NCBI RefSeq assembly: GCF_017872975.1
Contig: NZ_JAGGJP010000002.1
Span: forward strand, 310,001-374,000
Reading direction: 5' to 3'
Source of the DNA: Rubellimicrobium aerolatum
Lineage (GTDB): Bacteria; Pseudomonadota; Alphaproteobacteria; Rhodobacterales; Rhodobacteraceae
DNA length: 64,000 nucleotides
Shown here piece by piece: positions 14,842 to 23,038 of this stretch. The translations under genes and the position numbers were made by a program. The notes beneath the pieces were generated by a model that was not told the origin of the DNA, ran no database searches, and saw only the letters and a list, made by a program, of their open reading frames with translations. Each line of letters starts with the position of its first letter. The stretch's first letter is position 1.

Positions 14842-15761
14842 TCGATTCCGTGATGTTCTGGAACGAGCCCAACAACAAGTCGCACTGGGACCCGGAGATC
14901 GACCCGGACTGGTCGCAGTTCTCGCGCATGGTGAACCTCGCCGGGCGGGCGGTGGCCGACGTGAATCCGGGGATGACGCGGGTGCTGGGGGGGATCTCGC
15001 CCATCGATCCCAACTACATCCTGCGGCTGAAGGAACAGGGGGTGCTGGACCACGTGGACGTGCTGGCGGTGCATGGCTTCCCGCTCGACTGGAACCTGTG
15101 GCAGATCGGGGAATGGCCCGCCAAGGTCGCGGAGATCGAGGCGGTGGCCCCCGGTCATCCGGTCTGGGTGAGCGAGGTGGGCGTCGGGTCCTTCGGGGCC
15201 GAGGAGGTGCAGGAGTTCGGCGTCCGGCGAACGGCCGAGCTGCTGGTCGGACGGGTGCCGCGCGTCTACTGGTATTCGCTGTTCGACCTGCCGCGTCAGT
15301 GGGAGGCCACGACGCGGCACCGGGAGGCCGAGGGGTCGAGCTACTACCGGCATTTCTACATGGGCCTGATCCGCGAGGACGGCACGCCCAAGCCGGGGCT
15401 GGCGGCCTACGCGCCCCATGCGGACCGGATGGGGCTCATGCAGTGGTTCCATTTCGAGGACCCGCGCCTGCCGCTGGCGGTGGACTGGCTGAAGCGGCTG
15501 GGGGTGCGGCACCTGCGGACGGGGCTGAGCTGGGCGGACAGCTTCCGGCCGAACGCGCTGGACTGGTTCGACCGGCAGATGGAGGCGTTGCAGGATTTCG
15601 ACGTGATGGTGACCTTCTGCTTCACGCCCGAGCACCTGGGCGTGCAGCCGCACCACACGAGCCCGCCGCGCGAGCCGCAGCAGTTCGCCGACTTCTGCGC
15701 CGCCATGGTCGAACGCTACGCGCCCGCGATGCCCGCGCGCGCCACCGCAGGGAGGGGATGA
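14838..15761 (+). CDS. Circularly permuted TIM-barrel glycoside-hydrolase-like protein
   Basis: 307 residues with the parts of a clan A glycosidase in changed order. The acid/base motif WNEPN is at residues 8-12 (Glu10), normally found after strand 4. The candidate nucleophile Glu113 is in VWVSEVGVGS, the usual strand 7 position. The segment about 203-295 (HFEDPRLPLAVDWLKRLGVR, LRTGLSWADS, VTFCFTPEHLG, PPREPQQFADF) looks like strands 1-3 that normally precede WNEPN. The protein thus seems to begin at strand 4 and end at helix 3. There is no signal peptide, so it is cytosolic, and coupled by ATGA on both sides. Hydrolytic or transglycosylating activity on the cassette product is inferred. Confidence 0.8.
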   Translation: MIDSVMFWNEPNNKSHWDPEIDPDWSQFSRMVNLAGRAVADVNPGMTRVLGGISPIDPNYILRLKEQGVLDHVDVLAVHGFPLDWNLWQIGEWPAKVAEIEAVAPGHPVWVSEVGVGSFGAEEVQEFGVRRTAELLVGRVPRVYWYSLFDLPRQWEATTRHREAEGSSYYRHFYMGLIREDGTPKPGLAAYAPHADRMGLMQWFHFEDPRLPLAVDWLKRLGVRHLRTGLSWADSFRPNALDWFDRQMEALQDFDVMVTFCFTPEHLGVQPHHTSPPREPQQFADFCAAMVERYAPAMPARATAGRG

Positions 15762-16876
15762 TGCCCGACGGACACCTGGCCCCGAAGGGGATCAACGTCG
15801 CCATCGTCGGCGTGGGCAACTGCGCGAGTTCGCTCGTGCAGGGGATCGCGCTGTATCGCGACCACGACCGGAACGAGCATACGGGGCTGATGCACTGGGA
15901 CCTGGGCGGCTACCGGCCCGGCGACATCCGGGTGGTGGCGGCCTGGGACATCGACCGGCGCAAGGTCGGGCAGGACGTGGGCCGCGCGATCTTCGAGAAG
16001 CCGAACTGCACGCTCACCTTCTGCGCGGACGTGCCCGAGACGGGGGCGAAGGTGCGGATGGGGAAGGTGCTGGACGGCTTCGCGCCGCACATGGCGGACC
16101 AGCCGGAGAACCGGACGTTCCTGAAGGCCGACCTGCCGGAGCCCGACCGCGACGAGGTGGTGCGGGTGCTGCGCGAGACGGGGACGCACGTCCTGATGAA
16201 CTACCTGCCGGTGGGGAGCCAGAAGGCGACGGAGTTCTACGCGGAATGCGCGCTGGAGGCGGGCGTCGCCTTCGTCAACAACATCCCCGTGTTCATCGCG
16301 AGCGACGAGGCTTGGGCGCGGCGGTTCCGCGAGGCGGGCGTGCCGATCATCGGGGACGACATCAAGGCGCAGGTGGGCGCGACCATCGTCCACCGGGTGC
16401 TGACCGACCTCTTCGCCAAGCGGGGGGTGCGGCTGGACCGGACGTATCAGCTCAACACCGGGGGGAACACCGATTTCCTGAATATGTGGGCGCGGGACCG
16501 GGTGGCGTCGAAGAAGATCTCGAAGACCGAGGCGGTGCAGGCGGTGGCGGGCGAGCGGCTCGACTGGGAGAACATCCATGTCGGGCCGTCGGACTACGTG
16601 CCGTGGCAGAACGACAACAAGGTGGCGTTCATCCGGCTGGAAGGGACGATGTTCGGCGGCGTGCCGATGCACATGGAGCTGCGGCTGTCGGTCGAGGACA
16701 GCCCCAACAGCGCGGGCGTCGCCATCGACCTGATCCGCTGCGCCAAGGTGGCGCGCGACCGGGGGCTCTCGGGGCCCATCGAGGCGCCGGCGGCGTTCTT
16801 CTGCAAGCATCCGCCCCGGCAGCTGCGGGACGACGTGGCCTATCAGGCGGTCGAGGACTTCATCCGCGAAGGGTGA
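15758..16876 (+). CDS. ino1: Inositol-3-phosphate synthase (actinobacterial/archaeal type)
   Basis: 372-residue NAD-dependent isomerase converting glucose-6-phosphate to 1D-myo-inositol-3-phosphate. It carries the short-type signatures: VAIVGVGNCASSLVQGI near the start, NYLPVGSQKATEFYAECALEAG, PIIGDDIKAQVGATI, QLNTGGNTDFLNM, ERLDWENIHVGPSDYVPW and EDSPNSAGVAIDLIRCAK. These are the blocks I recall from the mycobacterial enzyme, and the length agrees. Start is the first of two consecutive ATGs, in ATGA overlap. As last gene of the cassette it supplies the inositol phosphate that presumably gives the product its core. Confidence 0.94.
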   Translation: MMPDGHLAPKGINVAIVGVGNCASSLVQGIALYRDHDRNEHTGLMHWDLGGYRPGDIRVVAAWDIDRRKVGQDVGRAIFEKPNCTLTFCADVPETGAKVRMGKVLDGFAPHMADQPENRTFLKADLPEPDRDEVVRVLRETGTHVLMNYLPVGSQKATEFYAECALEAGVAFVNNIPVFIASDEAWARRFREAGVPIIGDDIKAQVGATIVHRVLTDLFAKRGVRLDRTYQLNTGGNTDFLNMWARDRVASKKISKTEAVQAVAGERLDWENIHVGPSDYVPWQNDNKVAFIRLEGTMFGGVPMHMELRLSVEDSPNSAGVAIDLIRCAKVARDRGLSGPIEAPAAFFCKHPPRQLRDDVAYQAVEDFIREG

Positions 16877-16877
16877 C

Positions 16878-16906
16878 GCCGGGCGGGCCGCGAGGGTCCG
16901 TCCGGC
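16878..16906. terminator. Hairpin between convergent genes
   Basis: GCCGGGCGG (16878-16886) pairs with CCGTCCGGC (16898-16906), with one G-U pair, immediately after the inositol synthase stop and before the stop of the convergent beta-helix gene. There is no clear T-tract, so efficiency is uncertain. Confidence 0.5.
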
Positions 16907-16923
16907 GCCGGGAGGGCTGGGCG

Positions 16924-19128
16924 TCAGGCCGCCAGCTCGGCGGCGGCGTAGGTGGTGACGAAGCCCGCGTCGTCCGTGTCCGTCGCGTCCGCGAGGGAGC
17001 TGCCGTCGTCGTCCAGCGAGGCCGCGGCGAGGGCGTAGTCGCTGTCGTCCTCCATGGCCGAGGTCACGGTGACGGAGGCGGTGGTCGCCTTGAGCACCTT
17101 GGTCGCCGGCTTGGCCGCGAACTCCACCTCCTGCGAGAGCTCGAAGGCCGAGAGGTCGCCGTTGAAGTTCGTCCGGCTGAAGGGGTTGCCGAAGACGAGG
17201 TCATGCGTCCCGAAGCCCTTGCTGCCGCCGATGACGCCGGTCATCGCCGTCTCGCCGGCCAAGCCCCCGTCCACCCAGATCTGCAGCTTGCCGCTGTCGA
17301 GCTGGACGACCACGTCATGGGGCTGGTTGGCGACCGCGTTGAGCCCGGCGCCCTTGGTCGTCAGCCAGACCGGCGTCGTGCCGTCCCGGAACACCTGGAA
17401 CGTCAGCTCTCCCGACGAGGTGACGGAGGCCATGAAGCTGCCATGGAGGCGGACGACCTCGCCCGAGGCGCCGGCCTTGTCGGCGTCGAGAGTCATGGCC
17501 AACGTCATCTTGTCGCTGCCGATGATGTCGAGCAGGTGGCTGCGGTCCACAGTCGCAGCGACGCCGGTCGCGCCGAGCTGGAGCCCGTCGGCGCTCATCT
17601 TGGCCAGGGCGCCGAGGCCGGTGGCGACGCCGCCGTCGTAGACGGTGAGTTGGCCGTCGTCGAGGGTCACGACCTCGGAGGACTCGATGGCGCAGGCGGC
17701 GGTCTCGGTCGCCTTCTCGCCGGTGGGCAGCTTGACGGACAGGGTGACGTCGAACTCGCCAGCCTTGGCGTAGCTGTGCTGGACCGTCACGCCGGTCGCC
17801 TTGGTGCCGTCCCCGAAGGTCCAGACGAAGGTGCTCCCGGCGGGCAGAGCGGCGCCCTTGAAGGTGGACTGGCTCGCGTCGAAGACGCGCGTCGTCGCGT
17901 TCACGTCGTCCATGTCGAAGGTCACGAGCAGGCCGTCGGTGATGCCCTGGGTGAGCTTGGAGCCCGCGTTGGCCAGGTCGATCGCGCCGCCCTTGACGGC
18001 CACGTAGTCGTTCACGCCGTCGGCGCCGTCCAGGGACGAGCCGGTGAACACATCGTCGTAGAAGTTCGGATCGAACTTGTACTGGTCCTGGACGAGCACG
18101 TTGTTGCCGACCGTCCAGCCCGCCTTGGCGGTCGGGACCACGGCGGCGACGTTCTGCGTGACCACGACGCCGGTCGAGCGGGCCGAAACGGCGATCTTGG
18201 GGATCTCGACGCCGCTGTCGGCGGCGTCGGGCCGGTCGCCATCGGCGTGCAGCACCGAGTTGTTGCGGATGGTGAGGCCCGCCGTCTCGCCGACCATGAT
18301 GCCGTGGACATGGCCGTTGGTGATCGTGTTGTTCTCGATCAGGACGTTCTGGTAAAACATCTCCGTCCCGGCGCGGCCGAGATCGACCTCCTCGTTCCGC
18401 ATGAAGATGGATTGGGTGAAGGACCCTTCTCCGATGTCGAGCACGTTGTCGCGGATGACGATGTCCGTCGAGGGCTGGGTCGTGCCCATCGTCCAGAACT
18501 GGATCATGTCGCGGTGGTCGCCCGAGGCGTAGGACGCCCGGAAGTCGTGGATGTAGTTTCCCTCGATCAGGACATCCTGGACGTCGGCGAAGTTCATCCC
18601 GTCCATGCGGATGTCGTGGATATCGTTGTCACGGATCACGAGGCCCTGGTTATCTGAGAAGACCATCCCACGAAAGAAGCTCGACACCTCACAATTCTCG
18701 ATCAGCACGTCGCTGCTGTTCCGCACCGACAGGCCGACCGCAGTCGCATAGCCATTGTCGTTCGCCGTGAGGCCGGATGCCAAGTCGCCGTCGAAGGTCG
18801 AATTGCGGATCGTCAGATCCGTGCAGCTCGTGAATTGGAAGGGACGGGTCTGAAGGGTGTCGCCGGCCTTGAATTCGTAATCGAAGTTGATCCCGTCGAG
18901 GACCAGGTGGCTCGCCTTGCCGATCTGCACCGACGAGAAGGTGGCCGGATTCGCGGGATCGGCCGATTTGATCGTCACGTCGGACGGGAATTTGAAATTG
19001 AACTTCGTCTGCACGTTCAATGCCAGATTGCCGTAATCGCCACCCGCCAGGAGGATCGTTTCACCCCCCTTGCAGCTCGCCAGGGCGGTATAGAGTTGCG
19101 CCAGATTGGAAGCAGTCAGATTCGCCAT
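16924..19128 (-). CDS. Beta-helix/PKD/LamG protein, probable type I secretion cargo
   Basis: 734 residues without a signal peptide. Residues about 20-350 form a right-handed parallel beta-helix with NVLIENNTI/DVLIEGNYI-type rungs. They contain a conserved patch, RMDGMNFA (174-181), GDHRDMIQFW (203-212) and SIFMRN (240-245). A PKD-like domain follows (about 400-475, with FVWTFGDGT and HSYAKAGEFDVTLSV), then a LamG/concanavalin-like domain (about 485-670). The tail is acidic and alanine-rich and ends in AAAELAA. There are no RTX repeats. It lies downstream of, and on the same strand as, the type I ABC/HlyD pair, and the missing signal peptide plus tail suit export by it. GAGGG precedes the ATG. 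The polysaccharide it may bind or cleave is unknown. Confidence 0.85.
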   Translation of the reverse strand: MANLTASNLAQLYTALASCKGGETILLAGGDYGNLALNVQTKFNFKFPSDVTIKSADPANPATFSSVQIGKASHLVLDGINFDYEFKAGDTLQTRPFQFTSCTDLTIRNSTFDGDLASGLTANDNGYATAVGLSVRNSSDVLIENCEVSSFFRGMVFSDNQGLVIRDNDIHDIRMDGMNFADVQDVLIEGNYIHDFRASYASGDHRDMIQFWTMGTTQPSTDIVIRDNVLDIGEGSFTQSIFMRNEEVDLGRAGTEMFYQNVLIENNTITNGHVHGIMVGETAGLTIRNNSVLHADGDRPDAADSGVEIPKIAVSARSTGVVVTQNVAAVVPTAKAGWTVGNNVLVQDQYKFDPNFYDDVFTGSSLDGADGVNDYVAVKGGAIDLANAGSKLTQGITDGLLVTFDMDDVNATTRVFDASQSTFKGAALPAGSTFVWTFGDGTKATGVTVQHSYAKAGEFDVTLSVKLPTGEKATETAACAIESSEVVTLDDGQLTVYDGGVATGLGALAKMSADGLQLGATGVAATVDRSHLLDIIGSDKMTLAMTLDADKAGASGEVVRLHGSFMASVTSSGELTFQVFRDGTTPVWLTTKGAGLNAVANQPHDVVVQLDSGKLQIWVDGGLAGETAMTGVIGGSKGFGTHDLVFGNPFSRTNFNGDLSAFELSQEVEFAAKPATKVLKATTASVTVTSAMEDDSDYALAAASLDDDGSSLADATDTDDAGFVTTYAAAELAA

Positions 19129-19504
19129 CGTTCCCTCGGCTCTTCATTTTCTGTTATGGTTAACCCTGATCCACTTATCCCGGGCGATAGTGGCGAAAGC
19201 ACGCCGCAGCCGGAGCAGGACCAAGACTTCTGTAAGGACACTCGGACAGGGATGGCCTTGAAACGGCCACCAGGGCGGGATGGCCGCACACGCCAACCCC
19301 CTCGACGGGGCAGCGTCACCATGTCCGCTGCGCTTGGTCCAGCGCCGCGATGCGGCAGGGCCGGTGGCCGGCTGACTTCCGCGCCCGGAGCCGTTGGGGA
19401 TCGGCCGGTTCTCGCGCAGGGATGGCTGCGGGGGACGGGGAGGCGAGACGACGACGCCCCCGCCCGGAGGGACGGCGGCGCGCGGGGCCGTCGTGTCGGG
19501 CCGG
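19129..19504 (-). other. Intergenic region between type I secretion genes and their probable cargo
   Basis: 376 bases without a recognised gene. Near the cargo start the sequence becomes AT-rich and holds the palindrome GGTTAACC (19158-19165), a possible promoter element on the minus strand. Close to the HlyD stop, GACGGC (19471-19476) can pair with GCCGTC (19487-19492) as a weak terminator. The cargo gene therefore probably has its own promoter. Confidence 0.4.
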
Positions 19505-20821
19505 TCAGGACTCGCGGAAGGCGCGGTGCAGGTGGCTGCTCACCGGATGGAGCAGGTAGTCGAGCACGGAGCGCTGGCCGGTGCGGAGGAAGGCCTCGAC
19601 CGGCATCCCGGGCAGCAGCGTCACGTCCGGGCCGAGCCGGGCGATCTCCTCGGGGCCGACGGACAGGGTGACGCGGTAGAAGCTGCGCCCGCTGGCTGGG
19701 TCCGTCACCGCCGCCGCCGGCACCAGCGCCACCCTGGCCTTGAGGTGCGGCGTGCGCGCCGGGTCGAGGGGGGCGACCACCACCTCGGCGTCCTGGCCGG
19801 GATGGACCTGATCGATGGCGGCGGGATCGACCTGGAGCTCGAAGTCGAGCCCGCGCCCGAGCGGCATCACCTGGAGGAGCGTGTCGCCCGACCGCACGAC
19901 GCCGCCCACGGTGGCGACCGCCATCTCGTGGACGATGCCGTCCGTGGGGCTGCGGACGACCGTGCGCTCCAGCTCGGCCGAGCGGGTGACGATCTCGAGC
20001 ACCAGCTCATCCACCTTGGCCGAGACCTCGCCGAGGTCGCTCGCGATCGATTCGCGGAACTCGCGCTCGTCCTGGAGGGTGGCGAGGCGGGCGTCCTCGA
20101 TGCCGATGCGGGTGCTGGCCACGTCGGCCTCAAGGCTCTCGATCTCGCCCTGGAGGCTGGCGGCGGTGCGGCTGGCCTCGTTGACCTCTCGGCCGGCGAC
20201 GAGGTTGCGCGCGTCGAGCTCGCGCAGGTTGGCGAGGTCCAGCTCCAGAAGCTCGGCCTGGCTGCGCCGCGCGGCGATCTGGGCCTGGAGGCCGACGATG
20301 CGGGATTCGGCCTGACGGATCGTCTCGGCGAGCTGGGCGCGGGCGCCGGCGCGGACCTCGGCGCGGGCGTCGAAGATCTGGCGCTGCGCCTCCTCCTGGG
20401 CCGAGGTGTCGGGGCGGTCGAAGGGCAGGTCGGGGTAGCGGAAGTCGGGCTCGGCGAGGCCCCGCTGCTCGGATTCGAGGCGGGCCTCGAGCGCGAGCGC
20501 GTCGGCGAGGCGGACCCGGGCGATGCCGAGGTTGGTCTCGACCAGGGTGCGGTCGAGCCGCAGGAGGACCTGCCCCGCCGTCACGGCGTCGCCGTCGCGG
20601 ACCTCGATGGCGCGGACGATCCCGCCGTCGAGCGAGGCCACGATCTGCGGCTTGCCGGCGGCGGTGATCTGGCCGGTGCTGACCACGGCCCCGTCGATGT
20701 CGGTGAAGGTCGCCCAGCCGCCGCCCACGCCGAGCAGCAGCACCAGCGCCGCGACGCCGAGCCGGGTCGTGCGCCGGAGATCGACGGCCGGGGTCGCCTG
20801 GGGGATGGTGATGGCGGTCAT
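19505..20821 (-). CDS. HlyD-family type I secretion periplasmic adaptor
   Basis: 438-residue membrane fusion protein. A short cytosolic N-terminus is followed by one membrane helix (about 21-38), then a biotinyl-lipoyl-like motif (AAGKPQIVASLDGGIVRAI...DGDAV), a long alpha-helical coiled-coil hairpin (about 110-290), a second lipoyl half (RSPTDGIVHEMAVATVGGVV) and a C-terminal beta domain with LLPGMPVEAFLRTGQRSV. This is the PrtE/HlyD architecture bridging inner membrane ABC and outer membrane channel. The start overlaps the ABC gene stop (ATGA). The outer membrane TolC partner is not in this window. Confidence 0.92.
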   Translation of the reverse strand: MTAITIPQATPAVDLRRTTRLGVAALVLLLGVGGGWATFTDIDGAVVSTGQITAAGKPQIVASLDGGIVRAIEVRDGDAVTAGQVLLRLDRTLVETNLGIARVRLADALALEARLESEQRGLAEPDFRYPDLPFDRPDTSAQEEAQRQIFDARAEVRAGARAQLAETIRQAESRIVGLQAQIAARRSQAELLELDLANLRELDARNLVAGREVNEASRTAASLQGEIESLEADVASTRIGIEDARLATLQDEREFRESIASDLGEVSAKVDELVLEIVTRSAELERTVVRSPTDGIVHEMAVATVGGVVRSGDTLLQVMPLGRGLDFELQVDPAAIDQVHPGQDAEVVVAPLDPARTPHLKARVALVPAAAVTDPASGRSFYRVTLSVGPEEIARLGPDVTLLPGMPVEAFLRTGQRSVLDYLLHPVSSHLHRAFRES

Positions 20822-22869
20822 GACAGCCTCGCCTTGGACGTGGAGGTGGAGGTGCGGGCCGCCATGCGGGCGCGGTGGGCGGCCCGCTGCTCGGCCAGCC
20901 GGCGCATCGCCTGGGCGACGCCGGGCGGCACGGACAGGGCGCTCTCGTCCGGGAGAGCGGGATCGGCGGGCGCGGTCCTCGCGGCGGCGTCGTCCGCGAG
21001 GGTCCCGGGCACGGGAATCACGGTGGCGTCGAGCGGCTCGGGCGCGGCGTCCCGCGCGACGGCGGCCGGGCGGACGACGGTGAGGGGCGGAAGGTGCGGG
21101 TCGGTCGCCTGACCCTCGGCCAGGGGGCCGAACCGCTCCACCTGGCCGTCGCGCAGGACCAGGATCCTGTTGAGGGCGGCCAGGGCGGCGGGGCGGTGGG
21201 TGACGACGATCACGGTGGACCCGGCCTGCCGCAGGCGGAGGATGACGCGGGCCAGCGCCTCGTCGCCGGCGGCGTCGAGATGGGCGTTGGGCTCGTCGAG
21301 GATGACGAGCCGGGGCATCCCGCAGATGGCGCGGGCGAGTCCCAGGCGCTGCATCTGCCCGCCCGAGAGCGCCGCGCCGGCCGCGCCGCCGACCTCGGTC
21401 GCGTAGCCGTGCGGCAGCGCCAGGAGCATGTCGTGGATGCCGACCATCCAGGCGGCCTCGATCACGGTCTTGTCGGTGATGGCGGGGTCGAAGCGGGCGA
21501 TCACGTCGCGCGCCGAGCCTGGCAGGAGGTCCGGCATCTGCGGCAGGTAGCCCACGTGACGGCCCAGGCGGCCGGGCTCCCACTGGTCGAGCGTCGCGCC
21601 GTCGAGCCGCACCTCGCCGGCATCGGGCGCGACGATGCCCAAGAGGGCGCGGACCAGGGTGGACTTGCCGCTGCCCGAGGCGCCGACGATGGCGAGGCCG
21701 TCGCCGGGCTCGAGCGCGAAGGTGACGCCGTCGAGGAGGGGGCGACGCTCGCCCTGGCCGGGAACCTGCGGGGCGGCCTTGGTCAGGGCGCGGACCTCGA
21801 GCCGGCCCTCGGGCTCGGGCAGGTGCACGATGCCGGGGGAGGAGGGCGCCTCGGCGAAGACCTTCTCGAGAGCGCGGCGGGCCAGCGCGGCGCGGCGGAT
21901 GGCCCGCCATCCGCCGATGATCTGGTCCACGGGCGCCAGCGCGCGCCCCGACAGGATGGAGGAGGCGATGATCATGCCGCCCGAGATGTCGCCCTGGATG
22001 ACGAGCCAGGCGCCCGCCGACAGGATCGCGGACTGGAGCAGCATCCGGAAGGCGCGGCTGGTGGCGGCCAGGATCTCGGCCGGGTGGCCCGAGGTCTGCC
22101 CCGCCGCCAGCGCGGCGTTGCGGAAGGCCTGCCAGCGGGCGACCACGGCCTCCTGCATCCGCATCCCGGCGATGGCCTCGGCCCCACGGCGGGACCGTTC
22201 GACCAGTTCACGCTCGGCGGCCTCGCGGGAGAGGGTCTGGCCGATCGACTTGCTGGTGACGAGGTGGTTCGCCAGCGCCAGGACCGCCGTGACCGCCGCG
22301 CCGCCGACGGTGAGCCAGCCCAGGACCGGGTGCACGAGGAAGAGCACGCCGAGATAGAGCGGCACCAGCGGCGCATCGAAGAGCGCGGTCACCGCGCCGC
22401 CCGACAGGAAGCCGCGCAGCGTCTCGAGGTTGGCGAGGGGCTGGGGCGCGGCCTCGGCGGCGCCCCGGGTCGAGGGCAGGCCGCCGCGCAGCACGTGCGC
22501 GAAGGAGCCGGCCCCCAGCGCCTGGTCGAGCCGCACCGCCGCGAGGCCCAGCATCCGTGCCCGAAGGAAGTCGAAGAAGCCCAGGAAGGCGTAGAGCACC
22601 ACGACGATGCCGAAGAGGGCGAGAAGGGTGTCCACCGAGCGGCTGGACAGCACGCGGTCGTAGACCTGGAGCATGTAGATGGAGCCGGTCAGCATCAGCA
22701 CGTTGATGACGATGCTGAAGCCGAAGATCACCGCAAAGGCGCGGCGCAGGGCACGGATCGCCCGATTGAATACGGCGCGGGGCTCTGCCTCGGGGCCCGT
22801 GACCCTGGGCGCTGGTCGCGCGGATGGGATCGGCCCGAGCGGGCCGGGACCGGCAATCGTCATGCTCAT
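20818..22869 (-). CDS. Type I secretion ABC transporter permease/ATPase (PrtD family)
   Basis: 683 residues. An N-terminal transmembrane domain (about 45-335) has no C39 peptidase. The ATPase has Walker A GASGSGKST (396-404), signature LSGGQMQRLGLARAI and Walker B LVILDEPNAHLD. These match PrtD-type exporters of non-processed, C-terminally signalled proteins such as glycanases and adhesins. After the ATPase core there is an unusual extension of about 100 residues rich in Ala, Pro and Arg, ending with a Ser/Thr run. It forms an operon with the HlyD gene and precedes the beta-helix cargo gene. An upstream gap of about 170 bases separates it from the GT2 gene and may hold its promoter. Confidence 0.93.
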   Translation of the reverse strand: MSMTIAGPGPLGPIPSARPAPRVTGPEAEPRAVFNRAIRALRRAFAVIFGFSIVINVLMLTGSIYMLQVYDRVLSSRSVDTLLALFGIVVVLYAFLGFFDFLRARMLGLAAVRLDQALGAGSFAHVLRGGLPSTRGAAEAAPQPLANLETLRGFLSGGAVTALFDAPLVPLYLGVLFLVHPVLGWLTVGGAAVTAVLALANHLVTSKSIGQTLSREAAERELVERSRRGAEAIAGMRMQEAVVARWQAFRNAALAAGQTSGHPAEILAATSRAFRMLLQSAILSAGAWLVIQGDISGGMIIASSILSGRALAPVDQIIGGWRAIRRAALARRALEKVFAEAPSSPGIVHLPEPEGRLEVRALTKAAPQVPGQGERRPLLDGVTFALEPGDGLAIVGASGSGKSTLVRALLGIVAPDAGEVRLDGATLDQWEPGRLGRHVGYLPQMPDLLPGSARDVIARFDPAITDKTVIEAAWMVGIHDMLLALPHGYATEVGGAAGAALSGGQMQRLGLARAICGMPRLVILDEPNAHLDAAGDEALARVILRLRQAGSTVIVVTHRPAALAALNRILVLRDGQVERFGPLAEGQATDPHLPPLTVVRPAAVARDAAPEPLDATVIPVPGTLADDAAARTAPADPALPDESALSVPPGVAQAMRRLAEQRAAHRARMAARTSTSTSKARLS

Positions 22870-23038
22870 CGCTGTGCCCTCGCAGGTGTGCGGCCGGCCT
22901 ATTCTTCCGGCTTGGGCAACGGTTCGCCCCGAACTGGGCCATTTTCAAGGCGATACGGGGACAATGCTGCGGATGCGTCGAATGCCGCCGATTGGGGAGC
23001 GCCGGTCCGCCGACCGCGCCCCCTGCCCCGCCCGTCGG

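Noticed and set aside
9703-16876. Interpretation of the cassette as a complete mycothiol pathway
   Set aside because: No MshC-like cysteine ligase or MshD-like acetyltransferase is present, and the extra methyltransferase, CgeB-like and glycosidase-like genes do not belong to it.
16924-19128. RTX toxin/adhesin assignment for the type I cargo
   Set aside because: No GGxGxD nonapeptide repeats; the domains are beta-helix, PKD and LamG with an acidic tail.
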